Assembly (NCBI RefSeq): GCF_030686155.1
Contig: NZ_JAUPEV010000008.1
Coordinates: 1-64,000, forward strand
Reading direction: 5' to 3'
Length of the DNA: 64,000 bases
DNA from: Helicobacter_J cappadocius
Lineage (GTDB): Bacteria > Campylobacterota > Campylobacteria > Campylobacterales > Helicobacteraceae
Below the pieces are notes generated by a model. It ran no database searches and was not told where the DNA came from. It saw only the letters and a program-made list of their open reading frames with translations. Below are positions 25,700-33,968 of the stretch, piece after piece (position 1 is the first letter of the stretch; every line of letters begins with the position of its first letter). A program made the position numbers and the translations under genes.

Positions 25700-28054
25700 A
25701 TGGATGATATGCAAGAGATAATGGAAGACTTCTTGATTGAGGCGTTTGAGATGATTGAACAACTTGATCAAGATTTGGTTGAGCTTGAAAACAATCCTCA
25801 AGACTTAGAACTCCTCAACAGGATTTTCAGGGTTGCCCACACAATAAAAGGCTCTAGTTCGTTCCTAAACTTTGACACACTCACAAATCTAACTCATAAC
25901 ATGGAAGATGTCCTCAATAAAGCTCGAAAAGGAGAAATCAAACTGACTCACGATGTTATGGATGTCGTCCTCCCTTCTATTGATCTGATGAAGGCATTAT
26001 TAATAGCAATTAGAGACAACGGAACAGATCAAAATAGTGGCATTGATATATCTGATAGCGTCAAACAACTTCAAGCAATCTCAAATGAAAAAGGAGATTC
26101 ACCTTCTACTCCAAGTAATACACCTTCAGTGCAAACCACTCAAAACCAAAATATTTCAACCTCTTGTAACCCTCTCGCAGATGAACCAGATATGGACTAT
26201 TCAAATATGAGTACAGAGGAGGTTGAAGCTGAAATTCAAAGGCTTTTGGAAAAACGTCAGGAAGCTGATAGACAAAAACGTTTAGAAAAAAAGAAAAATA
26301 AACCTGAAGAAACTCCTAAAGAAAGCAAACCTCAAGAAACCCAAAAAATAGAGACTAAACCAGAAGTAAATAAGCCAAAAACTGATGAAAATAAAACCCC
26401 ATCTACAGGTGTAGAACAAACCGTACGGGTAGATGTACGTCGCTTGGACTCTTTGATGAATCTCATCGGAGAGCTTGTGCTAGGAAAAAATCGTTTGATT
26501 AGAATTTATGGTGATGTAGAAGAGCGATATGATGGAGAAAAATTCCTTGAAGAGCTCAATCAAGTTGTTTCTTCTATTTCGACAGTTACTACCGATTTGC
26601 AACTTGCTGTAATGAAAACAAGAATGCAGCCTGTAGGAAAAGTATTTAATAAATTCCCAAGAATGGTTCGCGATCTCTCTAGAGAACTAGGAAAAAATAT
26701 CGATCTTATTATCACAGGAGAGGAAACAGAACTGGATAAATCTATAGTTGAAGAAATTGGAGATCCGCTTATTCATATCATCAGAAATTCCTGTGATCAT
26801 GGTATAGAAACTCCAGAAATTAGACAAAATTCAGGAAAATCAGAAACAGGAGTTGTGAAGCTCAAAGCCTACAATGAGGGAAATCATATCGTCATTGAAA
26901 TATCTGATGATGGGAAGGGTTTAGATCCTGATATGCTCAAACAAAAAGCTATAGAAAAAGGTGTAATTACCGAACGTGAAGCCGATAGTATGAGCGAAAA
27001 GGAAGCCTTCAACATCATATTTAAGCCCGGTTTTTCTACTGCGAAAAATATCTCAAATGTTTCAGGCAGAGGAGTTGGGATGGATGTTGTGAAAACAAAT
27101 ATCGAAAAACTCAACGGCATTATTGAGATAGAATCTGAAAAAGGCATTGGTACTACTCAAAAACTGAAGATTCCACTCACTCTAGCAATTATACAGGCAT
27201 TGTTAGTGGGAGTTCAAGAAGAATATTATGCTATTCCTTTATCATCTGTTCTTGAAACTGTGCGCGTAAGTCAAGATGAGATTTATACCGTAGATGGCAA
27301 GAGCGTTCTAAGACTACGAGATGAAGTACTTTCATTGGTTCGCTTAGCAGATATTTTTAAGGTCGATTCTGTTTTAGAAGCGATGAATGAAGTTTATGTT
27401 GTTATTGTCGGTTTAGCAGATCAAAAAATCGGTGTGATTGTGGATTATCTCATCGGACAAGAGGAAGTAGTTATCAAGTCGCTTGGTTACTATCTCAAAA
27501 GCACCACAGGTATCGCTGGAGCAACCGTTAGAGGGGATGGAAAAATCACTCTTATAGTAGATGTTGCAGCGATGATGGATATGGCAAAAAATGTCAAGGT
27601 CAGTATCAATAAACTCATTGATGAGGCAGAAGCCTCTAGAGTTAGAAATTCTCCAAGTGATTATGTTGTCCTTGCTATCGATGATAGTAGCACTGATAGG
27701 GCAATTATGAAAAAATGTCTCAAACCTCTAGGAGTAACAGTCCTAGAAGCTTCTAATGGGCTTGAAGGACTTGATATTGTAAAAAATGGCGAAAAAATTC
27801 CTGATGCCGTTCTTGTGGATATAGAAATGCCAAGAATGGATGGATATACCTTTGCAGCAGAAGTGAGAAAATACAATAAATTCAAAAATATCCCTCTGAT
27901 TGCAGTGACTTCCCGAACAAGCAAAACAGATAGAATGCGTGGTGTGGAATCTGGAATGACTGAATATATTACCAAGCCTTATACTCCTGAATATTTGGCA
28001 AATGTAGTTAAACGAAACATAAAACTCAATACAGATGGAGCAAGTGATGAATAA
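25700..28054 (+). CDS. cheA: Chemotaxis kinase CheA with fused receiver (CheAY)
   Basis: A 784-aa kinase. The Hpt domain carries the phospho-His in VAHTIKGSS (His47). A linker rich in Lys, Glu and Pro (about 130-245) follows. Then come a dimerisation domain, a HATPase with N-box IRNSCDHGIE and G boxes SDDGKGLD and GRGVGMDVV, a CheW-like regulatory domain and a C-terminal receiver (about 650-775) with Asp in LVDIEMPRMDG. This fused receiver is typical of Helicobacter and Campylobacter. The end overlaps cheW by 8 nt. Confidence 0.96.
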   Translation: MDDMQEIMEDFLIEAFEMIEQLDQDLVELENNPQDLELLNRIFRVAHTIKGSSSFLNFDTLTNLTHNMEDVLNKARKGEIKLTHDVMDVVLPSIDLMKALLIAIRDNGTDQNSGIDISDSVKQLQAISNEKGDSPSTPSNTPSVQTTQNQNISTSCNPLADEPDMDYSNMSTEEVEAEIQRLLEKRQEADRQKRLEKKKNKPEETPKESKPQETQKIETKPEVNKPKTDENKTPSTGVEQTVRVDVRRLDSLMNLIGELVLGKNRLIRIYGDVEERYDGEKFLEELNQVVSSISTVTTDLQLAVMKTRMQPVGKVFNKFPRMVRDLSRELGKNIDLIITGEETELDKSIVEEIGDPLIHIIRNSCDHGIETPEIRQNSGKSETGVVKLKAYNEGNHIVIEISDDGKGLDPDMLKQKAIEKGVITEREADSMSEKEAFNIIFKPGFSTAKNISNVSGRGVGMDVVKTNIEKLNGIIEIESEKGIGTTQKLKIPLTLAIIQALLVGVQEEYYAIPLSSVLETVRVSQDEIYTVDGKSVLRLRDEVLSLVRLADIFKVDSVLEAMNEVYVVIVGLADQKIGVIVDYLIGQEEVVIKSLGYYLKSTTGIAGATVRGDGKITLIVDVAAMMDMAKNVKVSINKLIDEAEASRVRNSPSDYVVLAIDDSSTDRAIMKKCLKPLGVTVLEASNGLEGLDIVKNGEKIPDAVLVDIEMPRMDGYTFAAEVRKYNKFKNIPLIAVTSRTSKTDRMRGVESGMTEYITKPYTPEYLANVVKRNIKLNTDGASDE

Positions 28055-28553
28055 TACTAAAACACTCAAAGAAGTATTTGACAAACAAAAACAAAGCAAT
28101 GAACGTTCAAACAAACAAGAAGATATTGAAGATGTACTTCAAGTGATTGGCTTTATTGTAGGCAATGAAGAATTTGCTGTGCCTATTTTAAATGTGATTG
28201 AAATCGTAAAACCTATCGAACACACCCGTGTACCAGGAACTCCAAACTATGTATTAGGGGTTTTTAATCTCAGAGGAAATGTATTCCCCCTTATCAATCT
28301 AAGATTGAAATTTGGTATTTCTGTGGCCAAGCAGGATAAAGATACTCGTTATCTTGTAGTAAGACACAATGATCAAATCGCTGGTTTTGTTATCGATAAA
28401 CTCACAGAAGCAATCCGTTTCAAAAAATCAGATATTGATCCAGTTCCTGAAACTCTAGCAGAACAACATGATTTGATGTATGGAGTGGGCAAAAGAGAAG
28501 ACAGACTTGTTACCATTTTAAAAATAGAAACGCTTTTAAAAAGAGATTTTTAA
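28047..28553 (+). CDS. cheW: Chemotaxis adaptor CheW
   Basis: A 168-aa CheW with an SH3-like fold; it links receptors to CheA. NEEFAVPILNVIEIVKP, VPGTPNYVLGVFNLRGNVFPLINLR and DRLVTILKIETLL are typical. The frame opens at ATG 28035, but ATG 28047 has GGAG six bases upstream and overlaps the cheA stop closely, so it is preferred. It converges with cysS. In H. pylori a different gene neighbours cysS, so a rearrangement boundary lies at 28554-28591. Confidence 0.92.
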   Translation: MNNTKTLKEVFDKQKQSNERSNKQEDIEDVLQVIGFIVGNEEFAVPILNVIEIVKPIEHTRVPGTPNYVLGVFNLRGNVFPLINLRLKFGISVAKQDKDTRYLVVRHNDQIAGFVIDKLTEAIRFKKSDIDPVPETLAEQHDLMYGVGKREDRLVTILKIETLLKRDF

Positions 28554-28591
28554 CTCTTGTTTTATCAAAAATAAGATTCTCACATAAGAAC

Positions 28592-29995
28592 TTAATTTAC
28601 TTTTTCCCATACACTTCCTGTTGGGGTATCCATCAGGATAATCCCATCTTTAGCCAATTCTTCTCGAATACTATCTGCTAAGGAAAAATTTTTTTCTTTT
28701 TTTGCCATATCGCGTTCTTTAAGTTTTTTTGCAATCTGTATTTTTTGCTCTTCGCTCACGCCAAGTTGAAAATATCTAACCGGATCTCCCCCACCAATAC
28801 CTAAAAGTTCGGAAATAAACTCGATATTTCCTATGGCTTTACTTTTAATAGTTTTATCTTTTGGATTTTTATCTATCGCTTCATTACAAGCACTCACCAT
28901 TTCTTCTAAAACACTCAATGCTTTAGAAATATTCAAATCATCGCTCATAGCCTCTAACAATTGAGTTTGAAATTCTTTATCGACTGCCCCATCTACTCCT
29001 ATTGATCTTTTTTTCAGTCGATATATCTTGTCTAGACGTTTCTTGCTCACAACAAGATCTTCCTCGTTGAAATTTAAAATTGCCCGATAATGCACTCCTA
29101 ATAGATAATTTCTTAAAATCTCTCCATCATAAATCTTCAGAGCATCTTTGATAAAAAAACTATTCCCTAAACTTTTACTCATCTTTTCGCCATTGATATT
29201 TACAAATCCATTATGCATCCAATACTTTGCAATCTCAATTCCACTCGCACATCTAGTCTGCGAAGCTTCGTTTTCATGATGAGGGAATGCCAAATCTGCC
29301 CCTCCTCCGTGAATGTCTATTTTATGAGACATATTTTCATATGCAAGTGTATATTCAATCATTGCTGAACACTCGATATGCCAACCTGGACGCCCAAATC
29401 CTAAGGATGTCTCATATCCTACATCATCCTTGCCTTTATATGCTTTCCATAAGGCAAAATCTCTTTGTCCTTCTTTGGCAACATTTTCTTCCACACGAGA
29501 AATATTTTCATCATCTTTTCCACCTCTATGACTGATACTGCCATAGAGATTATCTTTATCCACAGATAGATAAACATCTCCATTAGATGTCCTATAAGCG
29601 ATTTGCTTATCTAAAAGTACGCTTATCATCTTTACAATCTCATTAAGACTCTCTGTAGCCTTTGGTTCTACATCAGGTCTTTTTACCAATAAAGCATCCA
29701 TATCTGCGAGATATGAATGAATATACTCCGAACTTATCTCTTCTACACTTTTTCCTATCTGAATGGCTTTTCTAATGATTTTATCATCAATATCTGTAAA
29801 ATTTCTAACAAACTTAACTTCATAATTATTTGCTCGTAAAACTCTGGCCAATAAATCAAACACTATAGAACTTCTAGCGTGTCCTAAATGTGCATCATCA
29901 TAGACTGTAGGACCGCAAACATACATTCTGACCTTACCCTCTATGATGGGAATAAAATCCAGTTTTTGTTTTTGTCTACTATCATAAATCTTCAT
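28592..29995 (-). CDS. cysS: Cysteinyl-tRNA synthetase
   Basis: A 467-aa class I synthetase. HIGH-like motif is HLGHARSSI near residue 40; KMSKSLGNSF is the KMSKS loop. Zinc ligands include the Cys in MYVCGPTVYDD, the Cys in GWHIECSAM and the His residues in DLAFPHHENE. It charges tRNA(Cys). The frame opens at a TTG (29999-30001), but ATG 29995 follows AAGG with good spacing. It is 12 bp after murJ, an arrangement shared with H. pylori. Confidence 0.95.
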   Translation of the reverse strand: MKIYDSRQKQKLDFIPIIEGKVRMYVCGPTVYDDAHLGHARSSIVFDLLARVLRANNYEVKFVRNFTDIDDKIIRKAIQIGKSVEEISSEYIHSYLADMDALLVKRPDVEPKATESLNEIVKMISVLLDKQIAYRTSNGDVYLSVDKDNLYGSISHRGGKDDENISRVEENVAKEGQRDFALWKAYKGKDDVGYETSLGFGRPGWHIECSAMIEYTLAYENMSHKIDIHGGGADLAFPHHENEASQTRCASGIEIAKYWMHNGFVNINGEKMSKSLGNSFFIKDALKIYDGEILRNYLLGVHYRAILNFNEEDLVVSKKRLDKIYRLKKRSIGVDGAVDKEFQTQLLEAMSDDLNISKALSVLEEMVSACNEAIDKNPKDKTIKSKAIGNIEFISELLGIGGGDPVRYFQLGVSEEQKIQIAKKLKERDMAKKEKNFSLADSIREELAKDGIILMDTPTGSVWEKVN

Positions 29996-30007
29996 ACACA
30001 ACCTTCT

Positions 30008-31450
30008 TCAATTAATATGGAAAAAATGCAAAAAAATCTTTAAAACAACAATCTCAATAATACCCAAAACAACCAAAGCAAACCAACCTTTTTTATAAGA
30101 GATTATATCCCAAAACCTCTTTATGCCAAACTCTCTGACACTCAAAACAAAGAGCATTATTCCACTAAGACTTCCAGCTAGAGCAAGTCCTTGTGCTTGA
30201 AAAAACTGCATCAAAACCAAAGAACAAATCACGCCAAAACAAAGCGAAATCGCTGAAATACTAGCTGCCCTACCTTGTCTTTTGTGTGCATAAAGCCACA
30301 AGGAAAAAACTCTTGCAAGTCCAAAAGGTAAAAGACCTATCATATACATTGCAAACACATTTGCAGATATCAAAGTGTCATTTCTAAGGAATTTTCCTTT
30401 TTCAAATAGCAACCAAATGATTTCATTCTTGAGCATCATCCCACCGATGGTACATCCTAGCAACATTACAAACAAAAACCAAAAGGATTTCTTCATACTA
30501 GCTAAAGCTTGTTTTTCTTGAGAATTTTTGATAGCTTTTGCAACCATGGGAAAAAGTGCAGTTGAGATCGCTATAGCAAAAATAGATAAAGGAAGCTGAA
30601 AAATACGATTAGCATAATACAAATAAGAAATACTTCCGCTAACCAAAAATGAAGCAAGTGCTGTGTCTATAAATGAAGCGATTTGAGCTGTGGAACTCCC
30701 TAATACAGAAGGTAAAAATTGCTTAAAAAAGTTTTTTAAATCATTTTTTGCAACAATTGCTAAAGATTTTGATTTAGAGATATTGGAAAATCCTATGAGG
30801 TATATTTGCTTAATACCTACAGAAAAAAGCTTAAAAAAACCAAGTTTATACAGAGGATAAAAATGTAGTAGAATCTGAGCTATACCCCCGCACAAAACCC
30901 CATAACTTAGAATATAAACTACATCCATCATATCAGAATCTTTTGCTAAATACAATGCGATAATCATACAAATATTAAGCAATGTGCTATTATAGGCACT
31001 CACCCAAAAATTATTTTTATACTGCAAAATCGTGCTAAAAAATGTTACGATAAAAACCAATTCTAAATACCAAAAATTAATAACAACGATAGGTTCTGCT
31101 AATACGATAGTTTGTTCATCAAATCCATAAGCTAAAAGTTTGGTAACCCAACTAGACCCTGCCCAAACCAATACAGAGAAAAAACCCAATATTAAAGCAA
31201 AAATAATAAATACATTTACGCTAAAAATACCTTTTCTTTGACTGCTAATAAAGCTTGGTAAAAAACTTTGAGCAAAAGCTCCTTCACCAAAAATTCGTCT
31301 AAAAAGATTGGGAAATTTAAAAGCTACGAAAAAAATGTCGCTATAAACACCCACCCCTAAAATCTGAGCAGTATAAATGTCTCTAAAAAATCCAAGTACA
31401 CGAGAACACATAATGCCACTACTATTGGTAAAAAAAGCTCTTCTTAGCAA
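30008..31450 (-). CDS. murJ: Lipid II flippase MurJ
   Basis: A MOP-superfamily membrane protein of about 480 aa with 13-14 predicted membrane spans. The N-terminal FFTNSSGIMCSRVLGFFRDIY and FRRIFGEGAFAQSFLPSF are MurJ hallmarks. It flips lipid-linked peptidoglycan precursor to the periplasm. No ATG is available: the open frame starts at a TTG at 31495 with no ribosome site, but a TTG at 31450 (MLRRAFFTN) has AAGGAAG four bases upstream and aligns with the known family start, so I use it. Divergent from fapA. Confidence 0.9.
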   Translation of the reverse strand: MLRRAFFTNSSGIMCSRVLGFFRDIYTAQILGVGVYSDIFFVAFKFPNLFRRIFGEGAFAQSFLPSFISSQRKGIFSVNVFIIFALILGFFSVLVWAGSSWVTKLLAYGFDEQTIVLAEPIVVINFWYLELVFIVTFFSTILQYKNNFWVSAYNSTLLNICMIIALYLAKDSDMMDVVYILSYGVLCGGIAQILLHFYPLYKLGFFKLFSVGIKQIYLIGFSNISKSKSLAIVAKNDLKNFFKQFLPSVLGSSTAQIASFIDTALASFLVSGSISYLYYANRIFQLPLSIFAIAISTALFPMVAKAIKNSQEKQALASMKKSFWFLFVMLLGCTIGGMMLKNEIIWLLFEKGKFLRNDTLISANVFAMYMIGLLPFGLARVFSLWLYAHKRQGRAASISAISLCFGVICSLVLMQFFQAQGLALAGSLSGIMLFVLSVREFGIKRFWDIISYKKGWFALVVLGIIEIVVLKIFLHFFHIN

Positions 31451-31527
31451 AATTCTTCCTTCTGAACCCGATAATATTTCTTTATTATTGTACAATAATA
31501 AAATAAGAACACCAAAATGGAGAGTCT

Positions 31528-33342
31528 ATGGATGCTTTGAATTTTGTGCCTCAAGTGATCAAAAATTGCGAAAATATAAACGATCAACTCCAACAATTTT
31601 CCACAAGTTCAAAAATAGCTATTGAGAAAATTTGGTTTGATGTTCTCAATATCAATACTTTTATCAAAATTAATGAAAAAGATGAGCCTCATATGATTAC
31701 AGGCAATGAACTTGCCCAATTCGAAAAAGATAATTTCTATATTAAGGAAGATTTTTTTGTCCATCAAACTTATGATATTAGGATAAGACCTAAGACAAAG
31801 GATTATGGCATAAATATTGAAATCACGCCTAATGCCGATAAGGTTTATGCACTTTTTGATGAATCCTTTGTAATGATAGATGACGAGAGGTTTTTTGAAG
31901 AAATTTTTGGCGTTATTGATTCTTTGATGGCACAAAACAAAATCATCTTTCGCCAACAATTTCAGCAACGCGAGAATTTAAAAACCAAACTCAAAGAATC
32001 TAAAGTAGAATGCTTATTTGAAAAAATCCTTTTAAAAACTGCTCCTGACTTGATTCCTTATAAGCCTGCAGAATTTCATTTCACAATTAAAGAAGAATGG
32101 GAAAAAGAAAAATCAAAAATAGCTCCTGAAAATGCTTTTTTTGGGGTTGGGGTAGATGGAGTTATCGCTGAATATATCAAACCAATTGAAGGAAAAAATG
32201 GGCGAAATCTAAAGGGAGTATTTGTCAAAATGGATACGAAAAAAATAGATCAAATACCTCCCATAACCTTCAGTAAAACATATGTAAGAAAAGAAGAAAC
32301 CGCTGATAAATGGCTTTTTAAATCATTGATTTCAGGTTATGTAAAAATACTCAACAATTTCATTACTTTCAATACCAAATATGAATTTGATTCGATGAAA
32401 CTCATCAATGCACCAATATTTTTGGGTGGTCTAGATAGTGGCATTACACTCACCATAACATCAGATGATGACCTTAATGATGCAGTTGGAGCAAATATGA
32501 TTATAGAAGCTACAACAATTGATGTTGTCGGGAGCATTGGAGAAAATGTAGAACTTCGTGCACAAACTATTTCTATCAAAGGGCAAACTCATCAAAGCAG
32601 CATTGTCAATGCCACTGAAGCTAAAATCATTACCCACAAAGGTAAATTTTATGGAGAAAATATCACTGTCAAAAATCTAGACTGTGGATTCATACAAGCC
32701 AATGACTGCTCCATAGAAACTTCAAGTGGTGGCACCATATATTCAAAAAAAATTTCCATTAAAAAGCTCAAATCCAATAATAAAATAAATTTTTCTTCTG
32801 AGTGCAATCTCAAAGAAATTCAAGGCGGAAACAATGAGTTCGTTATCTCTTCTAGTTCTCATATACCAACGCAAGAGACAATAGAATTTATAAATAAAAA
32901 AATCTCTCTTTTAAAAACAAAAATGCGTTCAATGGCAAAAGAATATCAATTTCTTATTTCCAAAGCTAAAAAAAATAAACCCATCATTGATAAGATAAAA
33001 GCAGCTGATAAGTCAGTTCAAAAAGTGATGCTTAATGATGAAGATATCAAAAAGGCCTATCAAGAATTTAGCATTCATGTCAAACAACTTAAGGTACTAA
33101 AAAAAGAACTGCTCAATCTACAAGAAAAAATAAAACAACTTGTTTATAATCTAATGCAAATAGAAGATGAAACTCTTCGTGCCAAAATCAACACCAACTC
33201 AGAGTGGAAACAAGAAAATGAAATCATCTATCAACGTAGGTATCCTAAAGCTACCGATCAGCTCCTTACGCTCAAAGATGGTGAAAATGTGGATATTTAT
33301 ATTGACTCTAAAACCAAAAAAATTACAAAAAAAATCTCTTAA
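31528..33342 (+). CDS. FapA/DUF342 protein
   Basis: A 604-aa DUF342 (FapA) family protein. The N-terminal region is mixed alpha/beta; the middle (about 210-440) carries the DUF342 core, including GVGVDGVIAEYIKPIEGKNGRNLKG-type glycine turns and beta-helix-like repeats such as IIEATTIDVVGSIGENVELRAQTISIKG. A coiled coil follows (about 450-555). The family is cytoplasmic; its role is unsettled, with links to polar signalling or phosphotransfer in other bacteria. It sits between murJ and ruvA with GGAGAG before ATG. Family assignment is firm, function is not. Confidence 0.75.
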   Translation: MDALNFVPQVIKNCENINDQLQQFSTSSKIAIEKIWFDVLNINTFIKINEKDEPHMITGNELAQFEKDNFYIKEDFFVHQTYDIRIRPKTKDYGINIEITPNADKVYALFDESFVMIDDERFFEEIFGVIDSLMAQNKIIFRQQFQQRENLKTKLKESKVECLFEKILLKTAPDLIPYKPAEFHFTIKEEWEKEKSKIAPENAFFGVGVDGVIAEYIKPIEGKNGRNLKGVFVKMDTKKIDQIPPITFSKTYVRKEETADKWLFKSLISGYVKILNNFITFNTKYEFDSMKLINAPIFLGGLDSGITLTITSDDDLNDAVGANMIIEATTIDVVGSIGENVELRAQTISIKGQTHQSSIVNATEAKIITHKGKFYGENITVKNLDCGFIQANDCSIETSSGGTIYSKKISIKKLKSNNKINFSSECNLKEIQGGNNEFVISSSSHIPTQETIEFINKKISLLKTKMRSMAKEYQFLISKAKKNKPIIDKIKAADKSVQKVMLNDEDIKKAYQEFSIHVKQLKVLKKELLNLQEKIKQLVYNLMQIEDETLRAKINTNSEWKQENEIIYQRRYPKATDQLLTLKDGENVDIYIDSKTKKITKKIS

Positions 33343-33351
33343 GGATAAAAA

Positions 33352-33930
33352 ATGATAGTTGGTATGATTGGAAATATTCACAAACTAGAGCCCACTAGGC
33401 TTGAATTTGAAGTTAATGGTCTCATCTATGGCATACATATTTCTACTAATACAAGCTATGCACTCAATACCCAAAAAGAAAAAAGTGAAAAACTAACCCT
33501 TCTTATCAGTCAGATTATTCGTGAAGACGCTCATCTGCTCTTTGGTTTTATTGAAGATATAGAAAAAGTCACCTTTGAACGTCTTATCAAGATAAACGGC
33601 GTAGGACCTAAAGTTGCCCTCGCAATTCTCTCCACCTATACCCCACAAACCTTTGGAAAAATCATTGAAGAAAAAAACATAGCAGCTCTTCAGAGGGTTC
33701 CAGGTATTGGAGCAAAAGGTGCGGGTAAAATTATGGTAGATTTAGCAGGATTTTGGAGCGAACTTACAGATTCTCACAATATTTCAGCAAACCAAGGTAG
33801 TCAAAACGAGGCACTTTTGGCACTCCAAAGTCTAGGGTTTAAAAGCACAGATATTGCAAAAGTTCTCAAAACCATAACAAGTTCTAGCACCCAAGAAATC
33901 ATCAAAGAAGCTTTAAAGTTACTAAAATAA
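33352..33930 (+). CDS. ruvA: Holliday junction helicase subunit RuvA
   Basis: A 192-aa RuvA with an OB fold (VGMIGNIHKLEPTRLEFEVNG), two helix-hairpin-helix motifs (LIKINGVGPKVALAIL and LQRVPGIGAKGAGKIM) and a C-terminal domain that contacts RuvB. It binds four-way junctions and loads RuvB for branch migration. It starts 9 bp after fapA; an AAGGAT site precedes the ATG. ruvB is not in the window. Confidence 0.95.
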   Translation: MIVGMIGNIHKLEPTRLEFEVNGLIYGIHISTNTSYALNTQKEKSEKLTLLISQIIREDAHLLFGFIEDIEKVTFERLIKINGVGPKVALAILSTYTPQTFGKIIEEKNIAALQRVPGIGAKGAGKIMVDLAGFWSELTDSHNISANQGSQNEALLALQSLGFKSTDIAKVLKTITSSSTQEIIKEALKLLK

Positions 33931-33968
33931 TTAAGTTATAATTAAAATATATAAAATAGGAGCACATA

